Shown: positions 54,309 through 63,995, numbered from the stretch's first letter. The stretch is DNA of 64,000 nucleotides from Actinacidiphila rubida (GCF_900110255.1 NZ_FODD01000028.1:58384-122383); one strand, 5' to 3'. Notes: generated from the letters alone by a model not told the origin. Translations and numbers: made by a program.

Positions 54309-55259
54309 TGCGGTTCACCTCGTGATGCCGCTGGGGGCAGGCCGGCCGGCCTGGTCATGTCGTGGGGTACGGGGGTCGCCCTCCCCATGGAACCCGATTC
54401 AGCCACCGCGCGGACCCCTTCGGAGCCCGCGCGCTGCATGTGCCGGATACCCGAGCCGCGCGTACGTGTGCGAACCGGATACACCCAGCGTAGTTCGCCG
54501 AATCCCGACCGTTAAGAGCCTTGTGCCGGATGGCCGGATTCCAGCCCCCCGGCGGAAGCAACCCGCGCGTGAACCGGCGTGTGCTCCCGGTATATGTGGC
54601 CGTGCGCCCGGCCGTGCGCCTATGCCGTCCTGGGGTGCGGCGCTTGCATGGTGGCCATGGCTCCGTCCAGGGCCCCGGAAGGCGGCTTGACGGGGAGGGA
54701 CGGGTCCAGGAGTTCCGCTGCCACAATCCCCGCGGGTGGCGGACCGGCCCGGGAGGTGGTCCGCCCCTCCCGGGCCGTCGCACTGCCGCAGCGCACCGCC
54801 GCCCCGCCCGCCCCACCGGCGCGCACCGCCGCCCCGCCCTCCGCCGGCCCTCGCCGCTCCCCGAATTTCCCGAACCTCCCCCGGCTCCCTCCCGCTCCCG
54901 CCGTCCCCTCTCCTGGCCTCCTCCCGGTCCGACCGCCACCAGTCCTCCCCCGTTCCGCACGTGGCCGCGCTGGCATATCAACTGCGGTATGTGCGGCTGA
55001 ATTTGGCGCGAACCAGATGTTTCACCGAGCGCTTCCCGGCGGCCTCCCCGAGGCCCCCGCCCCCGCCGCCCACCGCCGCTTTCCCTTCGTATTGCGCTCA
55101 CTTGGGGTCGGCGACGCGGCGCTCCTTGCTGCACCCATGCGCCTCTTTGCGCGCTTCCACGTGGCAGCATGGTCTTTCGGACGTCGGACGTGGCGGCCGG
55201 CGGGGCGGACCGGAGCGGCGGCGCCCCCCGCCCGCTGTCCACACCCTGTGGAGGCGGCG
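54309..55259. other. 950-bp gap without a convincing gene
   Basis: Contains the divergent control regions of the NsdA-like and asparagine-synthase-like genes. CCGGAT occurs four times near 54443, 54475, 54526 and 54534. A TACGCT -10-like box faces the NsdA-like gene. A Pro/Ser-rich stretch (54740-54960) has no coding signal in any frame, and I find no lasso-peptide precursor or PqqD-like gene. Confidence 0.5.
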
Positions 55260-57488
55260 ATGCGGTGGTTGGTGGGGTGGAGCAGTGCCACCGCTGGTGC
55301 CATTTCCGGTGACACGGCCCGTTCCCTCCGGCCCGTCGCCGGTCAGCTCCTGTGGCCGGGGCCGGATCCGCTGTGGGCCGTCGGCGACTGGCGGCCCGAC
55401 GAGATCCGCGTCGTCCACGCCGACCCCGTGCCCAGCGGCGCCAACGGCAGCGCCTACGGCACGTACGACTCCCGCGGCTCCGCCGGACCGTCCCCCAACG
55501 GCCGCACGGGCTACGGCGGCTACGACGGATACGGCGACGCGGCCGCAGGCGGCAGCACCCGCCCCCGCGCCCCCGGCTTCCCGAACGGCTCCCCGCACGG
55601 CGTCGCCCGCCTCGCGATCCTCGGCCGCTGCGGCGCCACCGACGCCCAGCTGCGGCTCGGCCTCGTCGCCGCCCGCGGCGGCGCGCTGCGGCACGCCACC
55701 GCCTGGCCCGGCAGCTACACCGCCGTCCTCCAACTCGGCCGCCGCATCACCGTGCTGGGCGACCTCGCCGGCGCCCGCCCCGTCTTCCACACCCGCTGGT
55801 CCGACGGCACCGCGTACGCCACCGCCGCACTCCCGCTCGCCGACCTCGTCGAAGCCGGCCTCGACGTCACCCACCTCGCCGCCACCCTGGCCTGCCCCGA
55901 CGCACCCGAGGCCCTCGGCGACGGCACCCCCTACCTCGGCGTGCGGCGCGTCCCGCCCGGCCACGCCCTGATCCTGCGCGACGGCGCCCCCGAGATCGCC
56001 GGCTACGAACCCACCGCCTCCCTGGCCGTCGGCCACCAGCCGACCAGCGCCGCCGACGCCGAAGCCGCCGTCGAAGGCGTCCGCGACGCCCTCGTCGAGG
56101 CCGTCCGCGCCCGGCTCGCCCAGCCCCGGTTCGTCCCCGGCCCCGACGAGGCGCCCGCCCCCGGCATCGGCGCCGACCTCTCCGGCGGCAGCGCCTCCGC
56201 GACGCTCGCCCTCCTCGCCGCGGGCCTGCCCGGCATGCCCGGGATGCTGCCCGGCGCCCCCGGCTCGCTGGCCGGCGAACGCCTGCTCGCCGTCACCTTC
56301 AACGACCTCGCCGCCGGCCGCCAGCCCGGCCGCGACGCCGAGCTGGCCCGCGCCGGCGAGCTGGCCGCCGACCCCCGGCTGCGGCACGTCGTCGTCGCCG
56401 GCGGCGAGGAGGCCCTGCCCTACGCCGACCTCTTCGGCGACGCGCTCGGCCGGCTCACCGACGAACCCGGCCCGTCCCTCGTCGTCGCCGAACGCCACCG
56501 CCGCCGCCTGTCCGCCGGCGGCGCCGACCACCTCATCGGCCTGGGCGCCCGCCAGGTCCTCGACGCGCACCCGGCCCGGCTCGCCGACCTCCTCATGGAC
56601 CGCCGCCGCCGCCACCTCGTCCGCCCCGTCGCCGCCCTCACCCGCGCCGACGTCGCCATGACCGGCCACCCCCTGTGGGTCCCGTTCACCGTGCCCGTCA
56701 CCGTCTACCGCGCCGCCCGGCGACTCGCCCGCACCCCCTACCAGCGCGGTGTCGAGGACACCGCCGCCGCCCTCCTGCGGCGCGACGTCACCGCGCCCGG
56801 CGGCCCCGCAGGCCCGCTCGGCGCGTCCCTCGCCGCCATGACCTGGGTACGGCCCGGGCCCGCCGCCCGCTGGCTCACCGGCGAGGCCCTCGCCGAGGTC
56901 TCCGCACGCCTCCAGGACGCCGCACGCCGCCCCTGGCCCCTGGAACGCCCCGGCGAGCGCCGCGCCCGCGCCGCCCTCGCCCGCCACGCCGCGGACTTCC
57001 GCGTCCTGGAGCAGGCCGCCGCCGTCCCCTCCCAGCGCCTGCACGCGCCCTTCCTCGACAACCAGGTCGTCCGCGCGTGCCAGGCCCTGCCGGCGGCGAT
57101 CCGGGTCCGGCCCGGCGCCCGGGCCGAAGTCCTCCGCGAGGTCCTGCTCGGCGCGGGCGTGCGGGAGCTCCCCTCCGGGTGGGGCGCGCCGTCGCCGTCC
57201 GGCGCGGGGTCCTCCCGGACGGGCCTGCGGGCCGCGCTCGACCCCCTCCTCGACCTCTTCGAGGCGCCGCTGCTCGCCGACGCGGGCCTGGTGGAGGCAC
57301 GCGTCGTCCGCGACGCGCTCTCCGCCGCGGCGGCAGGCGCGGCGCTGCCCCTGGACGGGCTGGCCGAACTCGTCTCCACGGAGCTGTGGCTGCGGCGGTT
57401 GCTGGCGCGGCGCGGGTCGTGCTGGACCGGCGCGGGGGCGCCGGAGCAGCGGGCGGTGGCGTCGGGGGTTCAGCGCCTGTCCCTCTGA
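55260..57488 (+). CDS. Asparagine-synthase-like protein with altered PP-loop
   Basis: 742 residues resembling the asparagine synthetase / lasso cyclase fold. It starts MRWLVGWSS, so the N-terminal cysteine needed for glutaminase activity is absent. The PP-loop expected as SGGxDS reads SGGSAS (ADLSGGSASAT), lacking the Asp that contacts pyrophosphate. RLHAPFLDNQVVRACQALP near the C-terminus is the conserved substrate-side helix. GGAGGCGGCG lies directly before the ATG. It may be a divergent or non-catalytic amide-forming protein; related genes occur widely in streptomycetes without neighbours of a lasso cluster, and none are here. Confidence 0.75.
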   Translation: MRWLVGWSSATAGAISGDTARSLRPVAGQLLWPGPDPLWAVGDWRPDEIRVVHADPVPSGANGSAYGTYDSRGSAGPSPNGRTGYGGYDGYGDAAAGGSTRPRAPGFPNGSPHGVARLAILGRCGATDAQLRLGLVAARGGALRHATAWPGSYTAVLQLGRRITVLGDLAGARPVFHTRWSDGTAYATAALPLADLVEAGLDVTHLAATLACPDAPEALGDGTPYLGVRRVPPGHALILRDGAPEIAGYEPTASLAVGHQPTSAADAEAAVEGVRDALVEAVRARLAQPRFVPGPDEAPAPGIGADLSGGSASATLALLAAGLPGMPGMLPGAPGSLAGERLLAVTFNDLAAGRQPGRDAELARAGELAADPRLRHVVVAGGEEALPYADLFGDALGRLTDEPGPSLVVAERHRRRLSAGGADHLIGLGARQVLDAHPARLADLLMDRRRRHLVRPVAALTRADVAMTGHPLWVPFTVPVTVYRAARRLARTPYQRGVEDTAAALLRRDVTAPGGPAGPLGASLAAMTWVRPGPAARWLTGEALAEVSARLQDAARRPWPLERPGERRARAALARHAADFRVLEQAAAVPSQRLHAPFLDNQVVRACQALPAAIRVRPGARAEVLREVLLGAGVRELPSGWGAPSPSGAGSSRTGLRAALDPLLDLFEAPLLADAGLVEARVVRDALSAAAAGAALPLDGLAELVSTELWLRRLLARRGSCWTGAGAPEQRAVASGVQRLSL

Positions 57489-57503
57489 CGAGGGGGGCTT
57501 TTT
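57481..57503 (+). terminator. Hairpin plus T-tract at the end of the synthase-like gene
   Basis: CCCTC-TGAC-GAGGG includes the stop codon and is followed by CTTTTT. Confidence 0.45.
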
Positions 57504-57816
57504 ATGCCCACCCGCCCACCCGTGACTGTCTTCCGTCAGGTGCGGGTCTCTGGTGGGTGGGTCGGTGCCGGTCCGGCGGTGTCTCCTCGAGCTTTGCATG
57601 GCGACTCTTCCGCGGAGGTGGGCCGGGGCCTTGCAAAACTCTGCGGGGACACCGCCTCCCCGTCCCCTCCGCTCTCACCGGCGGCTGACGGCCAGGAGGG
57701 GGGTTCACGGGTACGCCCGAGTGGGCCGGGAAGACCCCTGAACCCCGGACCGGCGACGGCATGTCCGAGCCGTACCCCAGAATGGGGTGACCGCAGGGAA
57801 GAAGGGACCGCACACC
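57489..57816. other. 330-bp gap before holB
   Basis: No gene is seen. A small hairpin CCCCA-GAA-TGGGG occurs about 45 bp before the holB start. The tmk gene that often precedes holB in actinobacteria is not here. Confidence 0.5.
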
Positions 57817-59040
57817 ATGGCCGTATGGGACGACGTCATCGGCCAGCCCCGGATCGTCGCGGAGCTGTCCGCCGCCGCCACCGCCGCCGACCACGTCGTC
57901 GAGGCCCACCTCGGCCCGGCCGAGGCCGCGTCCCCGCGAACCGCCGGCGGCATGACCCACGCCTGGCTGTTCACCGGTCCGCCCGGCTCCGGCCGGTCCA
58001 TCGCCGCCCGCGCCTTCGCCGCCGCACTGCAGTGCACGAGCCCGGACAAGAAGCTGGGCGCCGCTCCGGGATGCGGGTTCTGCGACGGCTGCCACACGGC
58101 GCTGATCGGCACGCACGCCGACGTCGAGACGGTGCGGACGGACCTGCTGTCGATCGGCGTGAAGGAGACCCGCGACCTGGTGCGTCGCGCCAGCCTCTCG
58201 CCGGCCGGCGGCCGCTGGCAGGTGATCCTCATGGAGGACGCCGACCGGCTGACCGAGGGCGCGGCGAACGTGCTGCTGAAGGCCGTGGAGGAGCCGGCAC
58301 CGCGCACGGTGTGGCTGCTGTGCGCGCCGTCCGTGGAGGACGCCCTGCCGACGATCAGGTCCCGCTGCCGCCTGCTGACGCTGCGCACGCCGTCGGTCGA
58401 CGCGGTCGCGGACGTGCTGACGCGCAGGGACGGCATCGCGCCGGAGCTGGCGGCACAGGTGTCCCGGGCCACGCAGGGCCACATCGGGCGGGCCCGGCGG
58501 CTCGCCACGGACGAGCAGGCGCGGTCCCGGCGCGCGTCGGTGCTGCGGCTGCCGCTGCGGGTCGCCGACATCGGCGGCTGCCTGCGGGCCGCGCAGGAGC
58601 TGGTGGACGCGGCCGCGGAGGACGCCAAGGCGGTGGCCGAGGAGGTGGACGCGAAGGAGACCGAGGAGCTGCGCACCGCACTCGGCGCGGCGGCCGGCGC
58701 CGGCAGCCGGATGCCGCGCGGCACCGCGGGCGTGATGAAGGAGCTCGCCGACCGGCAGAAGCGCCGCGCCACCCGCACCCAGCGCGACACCCTCGACCTC
58801 GCCCTCACGGACCTCGCGGCCTTCTACCGTGACGTCCTCGCCCTCCAGATGGGCGGCACCCCCGACCGTGTCGCCAACGTCGAGGTCCTCGACGGCATCG
58901 AGCAGATCGCCGCCGCCTCCCGCCCCGAGCAGAGCCTGCGCCGCATCGACGCCGTCCTCGCCTGCCGCGAAGCCCTCGCGGCCAACGTCGCCCCCCTCCT
59001 CGCCGTCGAGGCCATGACCCTCTCCCTCCGCGCCGGCTGA
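57817..59040 (+). CDS. holB: DNA polymerase III delta-prime subunit
   Basis: 407 residues of the AAA+ clamp-loader delta' type. DDVIGQ opens the protein; GPPGSGRS is a Walker A with the lysine replaced by arginine, in keeping with delta' not hydrolysing ATP. The zinc module is CGFCDGC with a further cysteine (LQCTS). LMEDADRLTEGAANVLLKAVEEP and TIRSRCR are standard. It loads the sliding clamp during replication. The ATG at 57817 has GAAGGG about 9 nt upstream. Confidence 0.94.
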   Translation: MAVWDDVIGQPRIVAELSAAATAADHVVEAHLGPAEAASPRTAGGMTHAWLFTGPPGSGRSIAARAFAAALQCTSPDKKLGAAPGCGFCDGCHTALIGTHADVETVRTDLLSIGVKETRDLVRRASLSPAGGRWQVILMEDADRLTEGAANVLLKAVEEPAPRTVWLLCAPSVEDALPTIRSRCRLLTLRTPSVDAVADVLTRRDGIAPELAAQVSRATQGHIGRARRLATDEQARSRRASVLRLPLRVADIGGCLRAAQELVDAAAEDAKAVAEEVDAKETEELRTALGAAAGAGSRMPRGTAGVMKELADRQKRRATRTQRDTLDLALTDLAAFYRDVLALQMGGTPDRVANVEVLDGIEQIAAASRPEQSLRRIDAVLACREALAANVAPLLAVEAMTLSLRAG

Positions 59041-59420
59041 CCCCGCACGGCAACCCGGCAACCACGTAGGTCGTGCCCCGTCAGGGGCGCGGGGTCCCCG
59101 GCCTTCGGCCGGGCGGTGCCCCCAGCGCGAGCAACCACGTCGGACGGGTAGTCGGGGTCGCAGGCCGTGGGGCAGCTTGTGCCCCGCAAGGGCGGGGCAC
59201 CCCGGCCCCCGGCCCGGCAGGGCACGGCGCGCCCCCGTGCCCCACCCTCACCGGACGGTGAAGCCGCACCCCGTGCCCCCCACCGGCCGGTGATGCATTC
59301 GGGTGATCAGCGGCCCCGTCGCCAACCACGTCCAACCCCGCCGCCCCGCGGCAGGCGATGGTGCAGGCAGTGCGCCCACTGCCCACCTGGGCGCCCGAAC
59401 CCGCCCGAAGAGGTGCCCCC
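59041..59420. repeat. Intergenic GTGCCCC/CAACCACGT repeat stretch
   Basis: CAACCACGT occurs three times (about 59059, 59129 and 59315). The GTGCCCCGTCAGGGGCGCGGGG-like hairpin resembles a repeat family scattered through streptomycete intergenic regions. No gene is visible. Confidence 0.55.
59075..59113 (+). terminator. Tandem hairpins after holB
   Basis: GCCCC-GTCA-GGGGC (59075-59088) and CCCGGCC-TTC-GGCCGGG (59097-59113), both perfect. Confidence 0.6.
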
Positions 59421-60446
59421 GTGGCAGACGCAACCCTCACCGTCCCGCTCCTCGCGGTGGCGACCGCGGCCGCCGCGACCACCGTCGTCCTCGCCCACCG
59501 CACCTTCCGGTACTGGCGGAACCAGCTCGCCGGGCGCCCGTACGAGTTGCCAGTCGACCGTCGGGGCACCGTGCTGCGCGCGGCCGCGGCGACCGTGACC
59601 GCCGCCGTCGCCGCGTCCCTGGCCGTCGGCGTGCTGCACGGCGGGCCCGCCCCGCGGACGACCGCCGCCGCCCGCACGGCGCTCGCCGCGACGTCAGCGC
59701 CGCAGCCGCCGCCCCCGCCGCCGCCCCCGCGGACGCCCCAGCCGGCGCCGCCCCCGCCGGAGGTCCGCACGCTCGGGCACCCGTCGGGCGGCACCCTGCA
59801 GGTCCTGCGCGACGGCACCCGGGTGTGGCTGCCGCCGCACTACGACTCGCGGAACGCGGCACGCATCGCGTACCCCGTCGTCGTCGCGCACACCGGAGAC
59901 GCCTCACCGCCGGACCTGTTCGAGGGCTTCGCGCGCGGCGCGCGGCAGCACAAGGCGGACCTGTTCGTACTGGTGATGCCGCCGGCGTGCGCACCCGAGC
60001 CCGGCGTGCAGGGTCCGTCGGCCGACACCGTGCTCGCCGAGGTCGCGTCCCGCTACCGCACCCTGACCTCGGTCAAGGCCCGCGGCGTCCTGGGCGTCGG
60101 CCCGCAGGCGTCGTGCGCGATCCGGGAGGCGCTGACCTCCGCCGGCCGCTACGGCGCCGCCGCCGGGGTGTCCGGCAGCTACCCGTCGCCGCCGCCCGCC
60201 CCGAGCAGCGCCGCGGCGGCGTGGACCGGCGCCACCACGGCCCCGCCGCTGCTGCTCGCCACCGCCGAGGGGGAGGGCGGCGCGCGCGACTCCGGGCACG
60301 CGCTCCGCACGGTCCTGCACGCGCGCGGCGACTCCGTCCGCGTCCTGGACGGGCTGGCACCGCACGAGCAGCTGTTCACGACGGTCGCCGCGTACTTCAC
60401 CGAGAAGCTCGACGGCCCGACGCGGATCACGCACCCCCGCACCTGA
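59421..60446 (+). CDS. Membrane-anchored alpha/beta-hydrolase-like protein
   Basis: 341 residues. Two hydrophobic N-terminal helices, then a proline stretch (PPPPPPPP) that would cross the wall, then an esterase-like domain with VWLPPHYDSRNAARIAYPVVV and a GVGPQASCAIREAL elbow, where the usual nucleophile serine is in a GPQAS context. The esterase-fold reading is reasonable, but the catalytic triad is not complete by eye. The GTG at 59421 has AGAGG 8 nt upstream. Confidence 0.65.
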   Translation: MADATLTVPLLAVATAAAATTVVLAHRTFRYWRNQLAGRPYELPVDRRGTVLRAAAATVTAAVAASLAVGVLHGGPAPRTTAAARTALAATSAPQPPPPPPPPRTPQPAPPPPEVRTLGHPSGGTLQVLRDGTRVWLPPHYDSRNAARIAYPVVVAHTGDASPPDLFEGFARGARQHKADLFVLVMPPACAPEPGVQGPSADTVLAEVASRYRTLTSVKARGVLGVGPQASCAIREALTSAGRYGAAAGVSGSYPSPPPAPSSAAAAWTGATTAPPLLLATAEGEGGARDSGHALRTVLHARGDSVRVLDGLAPHEQLFTTVAAYFTEKLDGPTRITHPRT

Positions 60447-60591
60447 GCCGCACACCGGACGCGGCAGGGCGACGCGTACCCGGACGTGTCCCGTTTCCGC
60501 AATCACTCAAAAGGCGACAGGATGGGCGATCATCGACCGTGCGCGGCCGATACGCTCGCACTTCACCCCGACGGGAGGACCCGAGCCGCCG

Positions 60592-62310
60592 ATGCCGCAC
60601 CTCACGCGAGACCTCATGCGTCACCTCACGCGACCGACCCCGCAGCCGTCCGAGCAGCCGTCGGAGGAGCCGTCCGGGCAGCCGTCCGGGGAGCGGCCCG
60701 ACGCCGGGCGGCCGCTGCGGAAGCGGGCGTCCGGCGGGGCGTCCCGCCAGGGGATGGCCCTGCTGAGGATCCCGGCCACCGTGATCGCGGCGACCGGCCT
60801 GCTGCTCACCGCCTGCACGTCGGGCAGCGGCGGCCACCCGGCCTCGGCGTCGTCCCCGATGTCCGGCGGCTCGTCGGCGGCCTCCTCGTCCACGGCGAGC
60901 ACCGCCGGCCTCGCGTCGTACTACGGCCAGAAGCTGAAGTGGCACAGCTGCGGCGCGGCCGGCTTCGACTGCACGTCGATGAAGGTCCCGCTGGACTACG
61001 CGCACCCCGGTGCGCACGACGACCTGACGCTGGCCGTCGCCCGCAAGAAGGCCACCGGCCCCGGCGCCCGCATCGGCTCGCTGCTGGTCAACCCGGGCGG
61101 GCCCGGCGGCTCCGCCATCGACTACCTGCAGTACGCGGCGCTCGGCTACCCCACGCCGGTCACCTCGCGCTACGACATGGTCGCCGTCGACCCGCGCGGC
61201 GTGGCCCGCAGCGCGCCGGTGGAGTGCCTCACCGACAAGCAGATGGACACGTACACCGCGGTCGACACCACCCCCGACGACTCGGCCGAGGTCACCACGC
61301 TCGCGTCCGCGGACAAGGGCTTCGCCGCGGGCTGCGAGAAGCGGTCCGCCAAGCTCCTCGACCACGTCTCGACCGTCGACTCCGCCCGCGACATGGACAT
61401 CCTGCGCGGGCTGCTCGGCGACCGGCAGCTCCACTACGTCGGCAAGTCGTACGGCACGTTCCTCGGCGCGACGTACGCGGGCCTGTTCCCCCAGCGCGTC
61501 GGCCGCCTGGTGCTGGACGGGGCGATGGACCCGTCCGTCGACGCCCTGGAGAGCAGCCGCGCGCAGGCCGGCGGCTTCGAGGTGGCGTTCAACGCGTTCG
61601 CCGCGGACTGCCTGCAGGAACCGTCCTGCCCGCTGGGCACCACGTCGGTCACGGACGCGGGCAAGCGCCTGGACGCCCTGTTCAAGAACCTCGACGCGCA
61701 CCCGCTGTCCACCGGCACCTCCCGCAAGCTCACCGAGGCGCTCGGCACCACCGGCGTGATCGCCGCGATGTACGACCAGAGCGCCTGGCCGACCCTGCGC
61801 ACCGCCCTGGCCAGCGCGATGAAGGGCGACGGCGACCCGCTGCTGAAGCTCTCCGACAGCTACTACGAGCGCGACGACACCGGCAAGTACAGCAACCTCA
61901 TGTACGCGAACGCCGCCGTGAACTGCCTCGACCTGCCCCCGGCGCTGCGCTCCCCGGCCGACGTCGAGAAGGCGCTGCCCTCCTTCCGGAAGGCGTCCCC
62001 GCACTTCGGCACGACCCTGGCGTGGTCCTCCCTGGTCTGCGGCTACTGGCCGGTGAAGGCCACCGGTCACGCCGCGAAGATCACCGCGCCCGGCGCGGGC
62101 CCGATCCTCGTCGTCGGCACCATCCGCGACCCCGCGACGCCCTACGCCTGGGCCAAGTCCCTCGCCGCCCAGCTCTCCTCCGGCCACCTCCTCACCTACG
62201 ACGGTGACGGCCACACCGCCTACGCCCGCGGCTCCGACTGCATCGACACCTCCGTCAACGCCTACCTCCTCGACGGCAAGGTCCCCCCGACCGGCAAGAC
62301 CTGCACGTGA
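60592..62310 (+). CDS. Tripeptidyl-aminopeptidase-like secreted lipoprotein
   Basis: 572 residues. A lipobox LLLTAC ends the signal, so the mature enzyme is lipid-anchored. The nucleophile elbow GKSYGT (with NPGGPGGS as oxyanion loop, and DPRGVARS) identifies the alpha/beta-hydrolase peptidase family that removes tripeptides from proteins; a C-terminal TAP-like domain with GDGHTAY carries the His. Roughly 55 residues of polar sequence precede the signal, and an ATG at 60754 would give a cleaner signal peptide; the start at 60592 is kept because TACGCT and GGAGGA lie upstream. Confidence 0.85.
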   Translation: MPHLTRDLMRHLTRPTPQPSEQPSEEPSGQPSGERPDAGRPLRKRASGGASRQGMALLRIPATVIAATGLLLTACTSGSGGHPASASSPMSGGSSAASSSTASTAGLASYYGQKLKWHSCGAAGFDCTSMKVPLDYAHPGAHDDLTLAVARKKATGPGARIGSLLVNPGGPGGSAIDYLQYAALGYPTPVTSRYDMVAVDPRGVARSAPVECLTDKQMDTYTAVDTTPDDSAEVTTLASADKGFAAGCEKRSAKLLDHVSTVDSARDMDILRGLLGDRQLHYVGKSYGTFLGATYAGLFPQRVGRLVLDGAMDPSVDALESSRAQAGGFEVAFNAFAADCLQEPSCPLGTTSVTDAGKRLDALFKNLDAHPLSTGTSRKLTEALGTTGVIAAMYDQSAWPTLRTALASAMKGDGDPLLKLSDSYYERDDTGKYSNLMYANAAVNCLDLPPALRSPADVEKALPSFRKASPHFGTTLAWSSLVCGYWPVKATGHAAKITAPGAGPILVVGTIRDPATPYAWAKSLAAQLSSGHLLTYDGDGHTAYARGSDCIDTSVNAYLLDGKVPPTGKTCT

Positions 62311-62339
62311 CCCCGTCCGGAGCACCCCCCGGAACCCTG

Positions 62340-62345
62340 TAGACT
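62340..62345 (+). promoter_or_regulatory. Possible -10 box of tRNA-Thr
   Basis: TAGACT, 46 nt before the tRNA, without a clear -35. Confidence 0.3.
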
Positions 62346-62391
62346 TTCTCCCGCTGCTGCTGCCACCCTTGGTGATCGCAGTCGCCAGCAA

Positions 62392-62465
62392 GCCGCCTTA
62401 GCTCAGTTGGCCAGAGCAACGCACTCGTAATGCGTAGGTCTCGGGTTCGAATCCCGAAGGCGGCT
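62392..62465 (+). tRNA. tRNA-Thr (anticodon CGT)
   Basis: A 74-nt cloverleaf folds perfectly: acceptor GCCGCCT/AGGCGGC, D arm GCTC/GAGC, anticodon stem ACGCA/TGCGT with loop CTCGTAA, and T arm TCGGG/CCCGA around TTCGAAT. The discriminator base is T and CCA is not encoded. Anticodon CGU reads ACG (threonine). Confidence 0.97.
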
Positions 62466-62470
62466 CCCAG

Positions 62471-62506
62471 AAAGGCCAGGTCACATAGCCCGTGACCTGG
62501 CCTTTT
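62471..62506 (+). terminator. Strong rho-independent terminator after tRNA-Thr
   Basis: AAAGGCCAGGTCAC / GTGACCTGGCCTTT, a perfect 14-bp stem with 7-nt loop and a run of Ts. Confidence 0.95.
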
Positions 62507-63074
62507 GGCATTTCTGGGGCGAGTCGCCTCTGGCCGCTCGGATCGCGGTGGGGTGTGGTCCCTCGACCAAACGGATCTGCAGATCGCGATTCCACATGCG
62601 GAGAGTTTCGATGCGCTTGCCCTCGGGGATGAGGCTGTGGCGCTTCGCGTAGTCGATCACGCGTCGCCACTCGCTCACCGTCGCATCCTCCGGCTCGGTG
62701 AAGGTGACTCGCCTGTCCGTAACGAGTCGCTTGATGAGATCCCTCGCCTCGGTCCGACGGCCGAGTGCGACTGGTCTGTCGGCGTACGATGTGGAGCGGG
62801 TGCTGCCTGCCACCTCCCCCTCGACAGTCTTCTCTTCACCGGCGTGCGCGGGGTCGTCCGGGTGGTGGCCGTGCTTGATGTAAAAGGTGCCGGCATCGGT
62901 GACCTTGGCATCCACCTCACTCCCGCTGCGCTTGATCGTCACCAGCCCTCGGTCGCGCAGCGCGTAAGCCGTGCGGAACTCGCCAGGGTCCCAGGGCTCC
63001 TCGGACTCCTTGCCGCTCGCGAGCCGGCCGAGCAGGGCGAGCTGCCGTTCGTTCAGGAGAGACCAGCGATGCAT
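62481..63074 (-). CDS. Accessory protein of unknown function, probably 3'-truncated at tRNA-Thr
   Basis: 197 residues. The start (LLNERQLALLGRLASGKE) and centre (EARDLIKRLVTDRRVTF; WRRVIDYAKRHSLIPEGKRI) resemble proteins seen on streptomycete integrative elements, to my recollection. The last 20 residues are translated from the tRNA terminator region and the TGA lies in the stem at 62481, so the natural 3' end looks lost. G+C is lower than in the core. No integrase is in the window. Confidence 0.55.
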   Translation of the reverse strand: MHRWSLLNERQLALLGRLASGKESEEPWDPGEFRTAYALRDRGLVTIKRSGSEVDAKVTDAGTFYIKHGHHPDDPAHAGEEKTVEGEVAGSTRSTSYADRPVALGRRTEARDLIKRLVTDRRVTFTEPEDATVSEWRRVIDYAKRHSLIPEGKRIETLRMWNRDLQIRLVEGPHPTAIRAARGDSPQKCQKARSRAM

Positions 63075-63110
63075 GGAAACAGCTCACCCCGGGTCCGAGC
63101 CAAGGGCATT

Positions 63111-63995
63111 GAGCGTTTTCAGCGGTGCCTCTCCAGAGTGAGGACGGCTTTGGTGATGACGCTCATGCGGTTGGAACTGATGCGGGATCTGCGGAAGATC
63201 TGGCAGGTCTTGAGTCGTGCCATGGCTCGTTCGACGGGTGCTCGGGGGGGGCGGACGGAGCCCGGTTGGTGGTTCGCTCGGTGAGGGTGAGTTCGCCCTT
63301 GGGCGGACGGCGCTTGGCGGTGGTGACCCAGTCGCCGGCGCCGATGGAGGCCATGTCGGCGAGGATGGGGATGCTCTGGCGGGCGCAGATCCGAAGGATT
63401 CGGTGGGTGCGGGCGGTCGTCAGATCGTGGGTGCGGCCCGGCAGTGCGGGCGACAGCCACAGCAACTCTTCCGCCGGGTCGGTGACGACCTGCACGTTCA
63501 CCCTGTTCCTTTTGTGCTTCGCCGAGTAGTCGGCCCTGCCGTCGCCGACGCGGTCGCCCTCGGCGAGTGTGCTGTCCAGGAGAACGAAGTCCGGGGCGTG
63601 CTCGCGCATGGTCTTCAGCAGGCCCGGCGCCTGCTCGGCGAGCAGACCGGTGACGGCGGTGACGTGGGCATGGGCGGTGCCGACGGATATCGCGAAGGCC
63701 TCGGAGATACGGGCGAGGGTCTCGTGGCCACGCAGGTACACGAGTGCGACCAGCGCACGCCGGTGCGGCGGGAGTTTGCACCGCCGGTCACCTTCACGGG
63801 TGACGATGAGCATCGTGACCCACTCGACCAGAGCGTGGGGTAGGTCGAGTGCGGCAGGATACGGAACCAACAGGGCTCCTGTGCTGCTGAGTCGAGACGT
63901 CGAACACCTCGCTCAACGGCGCGGGAGCCCTGTCCGTTGCGCCCCTACGCCCACGCCGCCCCGTCACCCGATCAGTGGCCACCTTGAAAACGCTC
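63111..63995 (-). mobile_element. IS5-family-like insertion sequence, 885 bp
   Basis: Ends are inverted repeats: GAGCGTTTTCA at 63111-63121 and its complement TGAAAACGCTC at 63985-63995, with imperfect extension inside. ATT flanks both sides (63108-63110 and 63996-63998) as a 3-bp target duplication, the ANT type reported for the ISL2 branch of IS5. One transposase frame fills it. Confidence 0.85.
63119..63870 (-). pseudogene. IS5-like DDE transposase, frameshifted at a C8 run
   Basis: Starting at TTG 63870, the frame gives a helix-turn-helix (FAISVGTAHAHVTAV) and DDE parts LLDSTLAEGD and LADMASIGAG. At the C8 run (63244-63251) it leaves the frame that continues VERAMARLKTCQIF to a stop at 63119, where the catalytic Glu should be. 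A -1 shift joins them. This may be programmed frameshifting, a mutation, or a sequencing error. Confidence 0.75.

Noticed and set aside
54309..57488. Lasso-peptide cluster around the asparagine-synthase-like gene
   Set aside because: No precursor, PqqD-like or transglutaminase-like gene was found on either side.
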